Of a DNA stretch of 64,000 nucleotides, positions 1 through 11,958 are shown in pieces. The translations under genes were made by a program, and so were the position numbers. Within the stretch, counting starts at the first letter, position 1, and the number at the start of each line of letters is the position of its first letter. The notes beneath the pieces were generated by a model, which did not search any database, was not told where the DNA came from, and worked only from the letters and a program-made list of their open reading frames with translations. Source of the stretch: Erythrocercus mccallii (Eukaryota > Chordata > Aves > Passeriformes > Dicruridae); contig VZRG01000342.1 in the NCBI GenBank assembly GCA_013397435.1, positions 532,080 through 596,079 on the forward strand. Direction: 5' to 3'.

Positions 1-2960
1 AATGTTTTTCATTTCTCTGAATTTGATTTTGTTAACACTCTAAAGATTTTCCAGTAACCTGATGGTTAGACCAAGTTGATCCTGGCTCTTTAGCACAATC
101 AGCCTAGAAATTTGAAATTCTACTTCAAAAAATATAAAAACATTTTGGTCTGATCCTTTCTGTCAAATTTCTTTTTCTTAGACTGAAAACAGAGCAAATA
201 AAAAAAACCACCACAGGGCATGGTTTTCTGAAAGGAAAACCTGGTCAGCCTTGGTCACAGCAAGACACTCATTAAACCCAAATTTTAATCATCCACAAAG
301 AAGGGGGGGGGGGGGGGCAGGTTTTAAATTAGTACAAGTTGAAAATATGATAATAAAAAAAGCAAAATGAGAAAAAAGTATTTTCAATCAGCTGACATCA
401 GTGGCTTGTTTCATTATGTGCTTTTCTTTTGATTTTAGTGTATGAGTGTTATCTTTGTAGATAACCAAAATGCATTCCTGAGGAAAGGTGGCACTAAGAA
501 AGGGAAGTTACCTTGTTCACTGCTGTGGAGGTAGATGTAAGCTCCAAACTGAGGCACCAAATATGATTTTTGCTATTCTAAATTGGATGTATAGTCAGCA
601 ATTGAAAAGGGGCTGCTAAAAAAAAAACCCAAAACCCCCAAAACCAACCAAACAAAAGCACAAACAAACAATCAGCTAAGAAAAGGGTATAGGACACGTT
701 GCAATATGTGAGAGGTGAGAGGTGGGAGTCTGCCAGATGAAATGGAATAATGTATTATTCTTTTGTGAGATGTTGTGTTTTGCTTTGATAAAGACTTCAG
801 GGAATTGCTATTTTTCATAATTTGCTATATGGGATATAATTAATGCTAAGCTACAGTGTTATCATTAGGCTACAGAAATAAAGGCAGGTGCTTTTTATTT
901 TACATTAACAGTCAATGCTTCAATTAATTTTTGAAAAGTAGATGTGAACCTGATAGTGAACTTTGAGAATACTAACCCATTGCCCTGGACATGCTCAGTC
1001 CACACTTGAGTTGCAGATAAATGGCATTTTAAGGCATGGTTAATATGATAAAGGTTTTATTCAGCAGTAATCCAATAAATATTGGTGCTAAAATATTATT
1101 TTCTTCACTGAGACAAACAACACAGCACAACCTCGACAATTATATTCACTAGATGCATTATCTGTATGAGTCCATGATACTTGAGATGTAATATTGGAAA
1201 ACTGTCTTGTCTCACTGACTTTATAAATAAATATACTAAGCAAAAACATTGAAATATAAATATTTATTATGCTTTACTGACTATATAAATTAGTTCCTGG
1301 CTTCCCCACCCCTTTTTGCACTTAGTGGATATGTAGTTTGTTATATTGAATGAAAGAACAGGTATGCACAGCTTTATGCTAAGAACTATGAATAGTGTGT
1401 ACCTAATACATCATATTGAATGAAAGACTTCATAAATCAGTTATACAAGGGATCATACAATGCTTTTAGTGAATTTCCAAAGAGTCATACAGACTATAAA
1501 TCAATGGGGTTTTGATTAATCCACTCACAATATCAGCTTTTGGCTATAGTTATCTGTTGTGCCCTTATTGGGTGATAGCTATCACCTGGTACACAGTGGC
1601 TTAAGCAAAAAAATAGGGGAAAAAACTTGCTACACAACTGTACATATCCACAGCTCTCAATGTGTGCTACAACAGAGCTGATCTTTAAGACTTTCAACAA
1701 TCTGACCTTTAGTCTAGAATATACAATGGAAGTAATGCAAGTTTTGAATGGAAGTAAAAGAGCAGGCAAACCCTAATTCTGCAAAAGTTTACAGAGTGCT
1801 AAACACAAACTGAATTTAACACACAGTCAAATCTTTCTACCATCTCACTATGTTCCTTAGATGAACTGAGTACTGGAGTGAATAACATAGCTCCCTTTTC
1901 TAGTTCTAACTCTATGTGGATATAAAGGAGCAGAAAACCAGATTTACCTGTGTCTTGAAGGTTACATGCCTGTATTTAGCAAGGGACCACTGCAGATTAA
2001 TTTTTCCAAAGAAAATGCTGTTGAAGAGTGAAATCCCATGTACATCATAAAAGACATCTGACATCAATATTTAATTTTATTAGTTATACTACAGGTACTC
2101 TAGGGAACCTAATAGAAAGCCTTCTTAGTATTGATTAGAGTTCAGCAATCCCGTGGCACACTGTTCAAAAAATTATTCAATTACAATTAATTTTTCAATT
2201 CAGAATAATTTAAAATTTTTATGAAAAGTTAATGAAGTAGATAAATTTGGACCACACTGGGATTTATGATTTGAAGATGGAAATACTACCTAGAAATTAC
2301 TGTGATTTTTTTATTTACATAATCAGTGCTTTTAATTCATTCTAGTTGCATGTACAAGGCTACAGTAATGGTGTGGGTTTAGCATTTTGTGAAAACTTCA
2401 GAGTTACCTTTTTCATGTGAAAGATGACTATTAGTATCCTGTATTTTCTCAGTTTCCAACAAGAGAGATTTAAATGCAACAGTAATGAACCAATTGTTAA
2501 TCAAAATGCAATGAATACATTAGACTTGATGTACTTTGAAAAAAAATCATTTTATTAGTTTTGTCATGTCAGAAGCCTCTAGACATCTATCTTCTCTGTG
2601 TCATGAAGAGAATTCCTTTGGGCTATCCTCAACTTATAAATGTTAGTTCCTTAATTATTCTCAGTACAGTCTGGTTCTTGGTGGTTCATGGAATCACCAA
2701 GAACAGAAGTGTCTGTGGAGAGATTAGGATCCAAAGCAGATAATAATGTTTATTTTTAAAGTATCATGAAATTAAATGTAGAACAGATTACAAGTTCTTT
2801 TAGGAGAATTATGTAAAAGCTCAGTTAGCTGGATTTAACCTATTTATGTGAAAATATGATTCTTTCTTACAACATGCAGTTCCGGAGTGGCAGACATAGA
2901 GCACTGCTGCTGGCTTTAAGGTATTCAGTACTGGAAAGAGGTGTTTTCCTTTTCTTATAG
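1..2960. other. non-coding, AT-rich; probable intron or intergenic
   Basis: I see no convincing exon, RNA gene or recognisable mobile element here, apart from the G run listed separately. A short open stretch after an acceptor-like site near 439 (gattttag) reads well for about 30 codons but has no good donor. A second stretch after 2,668 (attattctcag) ends at stops within about 25 codons. Both are within chance expectation. If the gene to the right is real, this is probably intron sequence of the same gene. Confidence 0.5.
303..317. repeat. poly-G run of 15
   Basis: Fifteen consecutive G residues sit between aa and c. Mononucleotide G runs this long are uncommon in vertebrate DNA and can fold into G-quadruplexes. 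The exact length is unreliable in most sequencing technologies. Confidence 0.95.
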
Positions 2961-3137
2961 AAAACACAGAGAAACACATTTTTTCTGTATTGCTGGCAGT
3001 GTACAGCTCTCTCAAGATTTACTCCTCTCACATGTTTTGGGTAGCTCAGACAATAGATCAAGTGAGAAATCACACCAAGTGAAAAATAGGAAAGAGGCAG
3101 AAGAGTTTTGCAGGCTTTCAAAAAGGAAAGCTAGGAG
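2961..3137 (+). CDS. candidate internal exon of an unidentified plus-strand gene
   Basis: A good acceptor (ttttccttttcttatag) precedes a 177-base open stretch that ends at a moderate donor (GAG/gtatta). The only open frame begins with one base completing a codon and ends two bases into a codon. That is the same phase as the well-supported exon at 11,629, so it could splice in frame with it. The peptide is hydrophilic and rich in Ser, Lys and Glu (for example SSEKSHQVKNRKEAEEF), and no domain is recognised. The frame stays open only to a TAA just beyond the donor. It could be a chance ORF, since 60-70 codon ORFs are common in this window. The splice sites and phase agreement are the only positive support. 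Confidence 0.3.
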
Positions 3138-6100
3138 GTATTAAGAGACTCCTACTGGACACCTCTAAGTTTAAATTTCTTGTTATGAATCACGCAATGC
3201 TACATTGGAGATACACACACACCAATACCAACATCAGCATTTAATTTGAGGATTAGGGTAATTGAGATTTCTCCCTATGGATCCTGCCCTGTCTCACTGC
3301 TCAGGTCTCCTAGAAGGGAGAGGAACTGTTCTTGGAAAACAGAAAAGAATTAAATGAAAATTTTGTGCTGCCAAAGTAGGTGGACCAAGACAAATGACAG
3401 AATAGAAAATGATGATTATGCAAAGCCTGTAAAACTTAGTCCAGACCATGAAGGCAGGGTGCATGCTAGCTTGCAATACATGACCAAGATACTTGGAAAA
3501 TTTGGGTTCCAGCAACTCACCTTGTTGAGGCAGCTCTGTTATTTCTTTTTACCTTATTTTCAAAAGTGCTGAGTTATAGACTGCAAGAAGTGAAACTAGA
3601 GAGTGAAGGATGAGCTGCTTTCAAGGAAGTAGTCACTTAAGGACAGCAGATTTAATAGGAGTAGCTAAACAAAGAATTTACCTTAGTAAAATTTGCAGTA
3701 GGTGGTGAAGAACCATTGACCCATCTGCATATTCTATTGCAGCAGTCTGAAATTTCAGGCTTCTGAAATTGTGTGCATCATTTTTAGATGCTATAACTTT
3801 TAATTCATAACACAAAATTTTGATGACAATATCTCAGAGGACAAAAAATCAACTAAGAACTGTGTTTTCCAAATGATTTAAATTAACTTGTTTAAGATCC
3901 AGTCCAAATTAAATAAAATTATTACCAGATAATGTGAAGAATTCTACTGTTGTTTTAAGGATATCCCCTAAAGATTCAATAATTAATTGGCAGCTGAAAA
4001 GAAAATGAGCAAATGTAGAGAGGAAATTGATTCACTTTTATGTCAGGGGCAACAAACTGGTAGGAGGGGTGCTCTTGGGGAGGGGAAGATGTTTGAGGTT
4101 CTCTCTCTTGTTGTTTTTTTTTTGTTGTTGTTTTGTTTTTGTTTTTGTTTTTTTTTGTTTGAGGTTTTTTTGGTTTTTTTTGTTTTTTTTTTTAATTTAC
4201 ATACAATGTGGAAAGATTTTCAAAGCAACATTTTGGATGAAGAATTTGCATAGACCTGCAAAGCGAGTAAAATCCTGGCCCGCAGGTAAGAATCTGACCA
4301 AATGTTTGAAGAGGCAGCCTTGCATATCTGGGTATGAAACAGAGCAGACAAAAGCGCACATCAAACCACGCAGCGGGACAAGGATCTCAGAGTGCCATTC
4401 TTGCTGTGCACTGGACAGGGACTTCTCATTTCACACATCATCATTCACACTTTGCTGCAGCCACTCGGCACAGTCAGAGCACGTCAACAACACACAAAAT
4501 TAAATATTTCAGTGTGGTTTTCCTCTGGAAAATGAGGAGCACGGGATTTCCATTGCCTTATGCTACAGTGGGAAGATTTGGGAAAAGAGGGGGTTGTGTC
4601 TTCCAGTTTGGCACTGACCAAACATACAAGAAGCACATCCTAAACCCAGCTCTCAACCAGGACAGGAATAGGTATTTAAGGGCAGAAAAAACATACATAA
4701 TCAGACAGAAAGATGAAAGTTGCTGGCCAGCCTTACTCTTCTTCTGATATCCAATAATGCACTGGGTTAAAAAAAAAATACTGTCCCATAATAAAAAAAT
4801 TTCTGAGCTGACAGCAATAAGCAGGTTGCATCTTGCCATTTTCAACCAGAACAATATAAGTGTTGTTCAGATGAAGGAAAAAGATAATTGTGTAACAAAA
4901 ATGGTAAAAATAACCTCTGATCAGAGAGAAAAAACAGGTTGTGTATCCTGAGCCTGAATTCTCTCTCTTCTCACCCCAATCCATCTCATTCAGTACCTGG
5001 TGTTAAGAGGCAGAGTTGTTGCTGTAACACATGGAAGAACAGCACCAAATTTTGTGTAGTATTATCAGCCAGGCAAAGGACATTACACTATTGTCATGAA
5101 AATACAGGTAGAAGCACAGGCTTCTGGCAGAGTCCATATTTGAACTGCTGTTTCAATTTTAATGTGATTTTTAGTGAACTGCCCATAATAGTTGTGGCTG
5201 TAGCTGATTGCCGTACCTTTAAAGCTCTTTATGCTTTCTGAAGCCAGCTTTTGGAAGATGGATATGAAACACTAATAGGAAAACCAAAAAACTTAACATG
5301 CATTATGACCATAAAAACATACATTTGAACCATTGCCTGGTGGAAGATTATAGTGGCCCAAAAAAAAACCCCAAAACTCAAATGCAGAGAAAATTCTGGA
5401 ATTTTATCTTTTTAATTTACATCATAAGAATTCTAGAAATGTTAAGAACAGCACAAGAAACCACAGTGTGCCAACCTCTGACTCAATTTAAAACTGAAAT
5501 ATCTGTAATCTTGTAATCTTGTAAGAATAAGGGGAGATCCAGACAGTGAATGGCACTTTCTACAGAATAAATCATGCTGCACATTATTTTTAGGTGATTA
5601 TCAATGACAATTCAAGGAATATTGTTCTTAACTACAATGTGAATCTCCTCAGATGTATTTATTTCCCACATCACTTAATGTCTACCACCCAAACTTTTCA
5701 ATCACTTTATCAACAGTAATTATTACTAGAATGGCTGTTAAAGAGTTATTTTAGCATTTTGATGCACAATTACCATCCTACCTGTTTTAAAATTGAAATT
5801 ATTTTGTGGAAAATGTTCAGTTCTGAATACTATTCATACACAGTATTTTTCTCCCACGTCAAAGAGGTATTTCAAAGGATTTCAAATATTAGGAATTAAT
5901 TTTCACTTCTGGGGGTAAACAGTAAGAAAGATCATACAAAGTGAGCTTGTTCTAATTTAGGCACAGAGTCACAGCAAATTTAAACTTAGGTACTTCTTAC
6001 TCTTGTTGCCATGTTCTAGACAATAATCTAATTTCTTATCTGTTTAGCATGAGGAATGCCAATGAAACTGATAACTCATTTCGGACTAAAATGATTTTAA

Positions 6101-6258
6101 ATTGTATATTTAGTGGACATCTCCTAGGATTAATCCAAAACAGAAATCTTAAAAGTAATGTCTCTTTACCTTGTTAAAACCCCAGATCTCTACTCCCTTG
6201 CCTACAGTTACTGCTTAAGCACAAATCTGGTATTTATTTATTTATCAACATTATTCAG
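3138..6258. other. non-coding stretch, probably intronic
   Basis: This stretch holds several unremarkable ORFs, among them one of 72 codons at 3,354-3,572 and overlapping ones at 4,334-4,984 on both strands. None has paired splice sites and a recognised product. A textbook donor sequence (cccgcag/gtaagaatc) occurs at 4,286, but the stretch to its left runs back into T-rich low-complexity DNA, so no exon can be defined. Confidence 0.45.
4101..4194. repeat. T/G-rich low-complexity tract
   Basis: About 94 bases consist almost only of T with scattered single G, in patterns such as (TTG)n and (GTTTTT)n. It creates artificial Phe/Val/Cys-rich open frames on the plus strand. It may be a decayed poly-A tail of an old minus-strand retroposon, but no element body is recognisable next to it. 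Confidence 0.9.
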
Positions 6259-6332
6259 TGTAGACTGGCCACATGAAAAGCAATTCTGTGACTGGATCAC
6301 CAAGAAGGAACTTCTGGCCAATTCACACTTCA
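6259..6332 (+). CDS. weak candidate exon of the same unidentified gene
   Basis: An acceptor with a T-rich tract (tttatcaacattattcag) is followed by a single open frame that starts with one base completing a codon, the phase shared by the other candidates. The peptide (VDWPHEKQFCDWITKKELL and onward) has a balanced, protein-like composition with two Trp residues. The only available donor before the stop is poor (TTCA/gtgcat) and would end the exon one base into a codon. That does not join directly to the next candidate. It may be a decayed exon, an exon with a non-consensus donor, or chance. Confidence 0.2.
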
Positions 6333-9300
6333 GTGCATGACTTATACCAGACCGATAATAGGTTGATATAATTCAAGAATTAATTTCTCTGGCATTATCT
6401 TTTCCTCTCATAATTTATTCTTTCTCTTTAAAAAATACAGTATGAAGTGAAATGGGACAGAACACAATTCATTGGCTTGTGGAATAATACTAATCCCAAA
6501 GAAGTACTTTGTTGCTACCACATTAATTGGAACTTAGTAATTTGACATGACTGGTAAGGTTAACATTTGGTTTATGGCATTGGTGATAATAGCTCAAATG
6601 CAGCATGACCTAGTGGTTTCAAGGAAATTTTTTTCCAAAATTATATATATGTGGCATGTTTCCTTTAGCCCTAATTAAAAAAGTTTAAATTATTTTTATA
6701 GATAATTTAACTACCCATGATCTTCCCAGATTATAAAAACATTTGGCAATAAACATGAGATTCCACTCCATGGATCTCCAACCCAAAATTTCCTTAAATC
6801 TGAGAAACAATGAAACACTTGCAATGCAAGTCCTGTAGTAGGTGTTTCTTTCTCCTTTCCCCAAACAAATCCCATACAATTTCTCAGAAAGTACATTCCT
6901 CTGTAATTCCAACAGATTTTAATTTGCATAGATTTACACAGATCAATTGTAAAAATTCATGAGAAGTCACTTTATGGGCTGTACAATTTGAGATTATTCC
7001 CTGTAGAGCCCTGCTTAGAGCAGCTCTTCAAAGCTTTCCATGCATTCAAGACCATAAGTAAGGAAGGGCATGGGCTGTGGAGCTGATAGGAAGGAATCCT
7101 CTTCCTGCTTCCATTTCCATGGGTTCTCAGCTCCAGAGTCTCACTCACCAAGAGGCATGGGTGTCACACGTGCACATTGCTGACACCATTGCTGACACAT
7201 TGCACAGAAGAATTCAAATAACAAATTCATTGTTTCAATCCTTCGTTTTTCTCTAGCAACCTCAGGGTTGCTTTTACACTGCTCTCCCTCCAAAGAAAGG
7301 CATTGCATGTAAAAGCATTGCTGAGTGGATTTGAAAAGCACTTTCACACTCTCATACTTTCAGTGAACTGAGAGTTAATCCAGTTCGAGAGGGAAGGAGT
7401 ATTTTTTACATCATTTACCAGCTTATGAATTTTAAGAATAGTGTAAGTGAATTAACCAGAATATTCAATATTAATTTTATTTTATTTTACTCCTTACAAG
7501 AAAACAGCATTAAAACCTGATATTTATTTAAGAAACTGTTGCTTGCCACTCTAACAGATGCCAAAGGTTAACAGTACTGTCTGCTCCTTAAAACACCTTG
7601 GAGATGTCAGAAAAACTGAAGCCCTTGGAGATTTCAGATGCTTCCACTTGAAAGTCTATCCAAATAGTGATTAATTACTGGTTATTTCAACAGTGGGAAA
7701 AAATTTACCTGTCACTTAATAAGTGCCTGTTACTGAAATACATGTATTAGCAGTAATATTCTGAGCTCGTAATTCATTTATACCATGTTCACTTTATCAT
7801 TATAATTACTAGGGAAAATATTTTTCATTAAACTATCAACTTTGTCTCAGTAGTAAACCCACACTGTAGTCATGTCATGTCGAATATTATAATTTCTTTC
7901 TATTATTTTCCATATTATTATTTCTATTATTTTCTATTATTTTCTATAGAAAAATTCAGTGTTAAATCTGTTTGTGCTGTTTGCACATTGTAGGAGCTCT
8001 TTCTCGGCTGTTGAGCTTGTTGAGTTTTTAAATTTTATTTTAAGAAAAATGGAGAAAATCCCCTTCTCAGAAGCTCTGCTCCTCTAGGTTAATACAATGC
8101 TGCCATCACATGGCACAAGTTTGGCACAGCACGTGGGAAACGGGGAGGTTTCCATGCTAATACAGCTACATTCCAACCAAATACTCTTGTACAGGCCCTG
8201 GCTACGCACACAGATACTTGGCAGCTGGGTACCACTGATATAATCTTCTCTCATGTCAGCCTCTGGTATGTGAGAACCCTGGATTTCATATTTTATAAAT
8301 TTAGAAGGATATGTCTCTTAGAGCTGCTAAGGGGAACTTGCTAATGTTAGGAAATACACATCCCAGCTACAGAAACCAGAACACAGAGGAAAAAGAAATT
8401 AAATGAAAACAAGCAAACAAGAAAGTTAAAAAAAAAAATATTTTTTAAATTTATATTCTGTAACTTCATGCTGACAAGGAGACAGGGTTAATGAGGTCAG
8501 AGGGTCACAGACATGATAACAGGAACAGCCCTCCATACTAAACACTTATAGGATTGTACCTAGCATGAATATTTTCAAGTATATCTTATTTTAAATAAAC
8601 ACCTTAATTTATCTTAGCATGACCACCCATGCTTTACTTTAAGTTGCATGTCAGATTTTCTTTATTAATTGCAAAAATAAGGGAGAGATTGAATCAAACT
8701 AACCACAGCTTTGTAAACCAATGTTAAGTACTGTAAATATTAATAGTCTTGAACTGCCAGGGAGATTCCAGCCATAAGAAATTAACAGTGTACCTGTTTG
8801 AAACAATGATCCCCAAATCCCTCTAAAGCCATTAACAAGACCACAGGCAACTACATGAGGATGTATGCTACAGAACATTTATCCAGAAAGAAAAATGAAG
8901 AGTAAAGGAAGCGTAGGCAATCAACTCAGGTAGCAGAAATGAGTATTGAATCAAACGTATCCCATCCCCTATCTTTACACTCAATTAATTACAGAGCACA
9001 TAAAGAAATACTGAGAGGTTCCCAGGTTCTGCTTCATCTCTGATACTTTCCTTGCTAACATAGTTACCACAGAAGAATTTGTGTCCTTGTAACAACACAA
9101 GTCAGGAAACACTGATGCAAGTAGAAAAAGTTGGTGGTTGATAATAGATAAGTAAATTTGATACATGAATTGCTAAGTGTGCTTTACAGAGTGATATTTT
9201 CTCAGTTACCCAAGGAAAATTGTCTGATGTAAGCCAGCACAGAAACAGAAGGTTTAAATATTTTTGTTTTCTAAAAAGTATATCATTGTTTCTATGAGCA

Positions 9301-11628
9301 AAGTTCTCAAAATATTTTCTCTTCTTTTTTGTGCATGTTTTTGTGGTTTCTTCCAAAAGGACTGTGGTATTACCACAGTAATGGTGCTTTTCAAACTTTC
9401 CAGCAAGATATATGACTGTGTGTTCCAAAATTCACCAATAATTTTATCTTTCCAGGACATACAGCTCCTGTTTGAAATTAGACAATGGTTAAGGACTTGG
9501 TTGAGGGAGACATTTTTCTCTTGTGACCATTGTTGCAGCAAAGTATAGAAATGCCAAGGTGTTTCAAACAATTGTTTGTTATTTTGAAGTTGAAAGAAAT
9601 ATAATCAATTGGCTATTCAGTTATTTTGGAGGCAGCAATTAAGCTGCAGTAGGAATATCTGGGGATGGAAAAGGGAGTTCTGTAGCAAAATCAAATGGTT
9701 TGTACTTTAGCAATGTGCTATCATTTGCTCTCAGTGTCACAGTGTTAACTTTCACACACATCACTCTGTCTACGAGTTAATGGAAAATGAAAATTGCCCA
9801 GCACACCTATTGGAAACTGCAGCCACAAACTCTGTAATTGAAGGTCAAGCCACAAAGCTAACAAAAATTTCAATCCCTTTTCTAATGTCCCAACAATTTC
9901 ATCACTTTCAGAAACGTGAGTGATGCTATGCCACACCCAGCAGTGACCAGATCAAGAAGACATTTTCCCATATTAGGAGTTGCTTTGTATATTTTTGCAC
10001 CTGGGCAGTTTTCAAGTTTTACACAGGTGATTATGGAAACAGGAGAGAAATACTACTGAATGACTACTGTTTCTACTTTCTTCAGATTTTCTAATTTCTC
10101 CTTAAAATGTACTGAGGTTTCACAGTCTTAATTGTTTACAATCTGCACTTACAAAGCACTATAATGCACTTGTAAAGCTTGCAATACAATAAAGTACCTT
10201 TCTTCCCTACTGTAAATGTAAGCCATAAAAAGATACCACAAAGAAGCAGAAAAAAATCATCATGGATTTCATTACTGCTAAACACATAACTGAGTCAAAA
10301 GCAGGTACTGAGACTGTGTGAGAACTTGTTTGAGAGCTCATGAATAAGGAAGAGACCTGTTACTCCCGGTTCATTCCCTCCATTTCTTTAAAATTGGGTA
10401 ACTTATTATGTCTATTCCCACCTCAAACAGAGCAATGAAAATAACATTTTCTTATGTAAACAGACTGGATGATTACAGGAATCTTGCAAAATATTGATTT
10501 TGTGAAGGCAGAAGTTCAAGATAGTTGTTTGAATTGTATTATATAATGACTTATGTATTGATTTCAAAGAGTGCTAGTATAATGGTATGTATAGTGTAAT
10601 GGTATTCATATTGTAATTATTATAACCAGAACTGGGTTACATTTCTGAGGGCAGGTGAAACATATGTTTGAGAGGAAAAATAGATTACATTCTTCCCTAA
10701 AACACTCCTTAAACAAGCATTACCCTCTATTTCCTTTTCTAAAACAAAAGTTACCTATACTAAATATATCAGTAAATCCAAAGATCATAACATACAGAAT
10801 ATTTTAGATAATTAGGTGGTCCCCAGAATCCAGACATATTCATGTTTTCCCATAGTTTGGTGCTCCATCTTTAGGTAATGTGGACCTATATGCCAAACAT
10901 CCTACACCAGGCCCCTGGCCTTGTGTGGGGTGAATGAGAACAGTCTACTTCAGTCTTTCAGTGACTGTTCTTCTTTTGTTAGATAAGCTCAGCCAGCAGG
11001 TGCATTGATAAGTGGCCTGAGCCAAGCTCCATTCCTGCCTTCCTACTGTGAGGAGAGATAATAGATCCATTTTATTATACTTACCCTGCACAGCCTAACT
11101 TTAATTGGCCAAAAGAAATATAGAGGATCCCATTCTTCCTCTTCTTCCCTCTCTCTCTTTGATCTGATCATGTCTTGTCTTAAAAACATCACCTAAGTTC
11201 TTAGCTTCCTGTAATAACAGCTGTTGCCATAAATACAATGATTGAATCCACAAAATATTAACTCATGATCAACATGATTTTAGTACATCTAGAGTAACAT
11301 AACTTTATCATGTGAGACAATAAATCTGCTTGCATTTACTTGTAAATTAATTTTCCTGACTGGAAAACTGTACTTATATGAATGAACTGTTTTTGGAAAA
11401 ATAATTGTGAAAACATATTTAGTTTTTCTTTGGTTTTATAACAAAAGGGAAAGTATACAGAAAAAAATCATTAATGTGAATTTGCAGAGCTATTGTAACT
11501 ACCCATTTTTATGTGTTGTAGTTAATGCAGTTTTCATGGAAGCTATTCTCTCCACAACACTACTTAAAAGAGCTGAGTTGTTTGCATGTATTCTCATCTT
11601 TATTCTGTCTGATATTTGATTTTTGTAG
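6333..11628. other. non-coding, probably intronic
   Basis: This is AT-rich sequence with no recognisable repeat family. ORFs of about 95-105 codons overlap on opposite strands at 9,254-9,571. Neither shows a family motif, and mutual antisense openness points to low stop density rather than coding. An acceptor-led open stretch at 7,994-8,087 reads like protein but ends in an in-frame TAG exactly at its possible donor. Confidence 0.45.
7893..7948. repeat. short imperfect tandem repeat, TTTCTATTAT units
   Basis: About five imperfect copies of a 10-base unit resembling tttctattat lie head to tail. This is a simple repeat with no sign of function. Confidence 0.8.
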
Positions 11629-11709
11629 ATTTAGATCAAGTCATAACATTAAAACTGTTAAGCAATATTTAGATAGGGAGTTTGAATGCTTAATACAAGC
11701 CCCCATCAG
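11629..11709 (+). CDS. probable internal coding exon, unidentified gene
   Basis: This 81-base exon is bounded by a good acceptor (gatatttgatttttgtag) and a near-perfect donor (CAG/gtaagtgg). Only one frame is open across it. That frame takes one base to finish a codon, then 26 codons, then leaves two bases. The peptide is helix-like and protein-like, containing KTVKQYLDREFECLIQAPI. Its overhanging AG joins the first base of the next exon (11,874) to give an Arg codon and continues open through that exon. I do not recognise the family. The length is a multiple of three, so skipping it would preserve frame. The pairing with the next exon makes this one of the best-supported coding segments in the window. 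Confidence 0.55.
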
Positions 11710-11761
11710 GTAAGTGGACTTTCCATGTTTAAATTCAGTAGCTTATAATGACTTTTTTTAA

Positions 11762-11816
11762 NNNNNNNNNNNNNNNNNNNNNNNNNNNNNNNNNNNNNNN
11801 NNNNNNNNNNNNNNNN
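11762..11816. other. assembly gap (55 N)
   Basis: Fifty-five N bases lie inside the short intron between the two probable exons at 11,629 and 11,874. The true length and content of the missing piece are unknown. The repeated tgtgtcttta just to its right suggests a short tandem repeat that may have broken the assembly. Confidence 0.99.
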
Positions 11817-11873
11817 TTCATGTGTCTTTATGTGTCTTTACCACTTCTACTTTCCCTCAAAGAATCATTTTAG

Positions 11874-11958
11874 AGGGGTCAGGGTACTGGTAGTATTTGA
11901 AGATGAAGGAAACTTCAGTATTCGAATTCTCCAGCTCCAGTTAGCACTGTACACACAG
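11874..11958 (+). CDS. probable internal coding exon, next to exon at 11,629
   Basis: This 85-base exon starts after the acceptor cattttag, which has a C/T-rich tract (ttctactttccctc) upstream. It ends at a good donor (CACAG/gtaaca). One base completes the Arg codon left open by the preceding exon, followed by 28 open codons ending exactly on a codon boundary. The predicted peptide contains VRVLVVFEDEGNFSIRIL followed by a Leu/Gln-rich stretch. It resembles a beta strand, an acidic turn and a helix of a globular protein. An alternative acceptor 11 bases upstream would put the message out of frame, which supports the 11,874 start. Protein family unknown. The intron before it is only 164 bases including the N gap. 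Confidence 0.55.

Noticed and set aside
4027..4503. 158-codon plus-strand ORF
   Set aside because: Much of it is the translation of the T/G low-complexity tract (runs of Phe, Val and Cys). There is no domain or splice logic.
4334..4984. Overlapping ORFs of 80-140 codons on both strands
   Set aside because: Openness on both strands reflects local stop scarcity. No recognisable product or splice pairing.
7994..8087. Acceptor-led exon candidate encoding an amphipathic peptide
   Set aside because: Its only open frame ends in an in-frame TAG exactly at the possible donor (CTCTAG/gttaat), so it cannot be an internal exon. It may be chance.
9254..9571. Opposing ORFs of 94 (plus) and 105 (minus) codons
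   Set aside because: They overlap almost fully on opposite strands and show no motif. At most one could be real, and neither has support.
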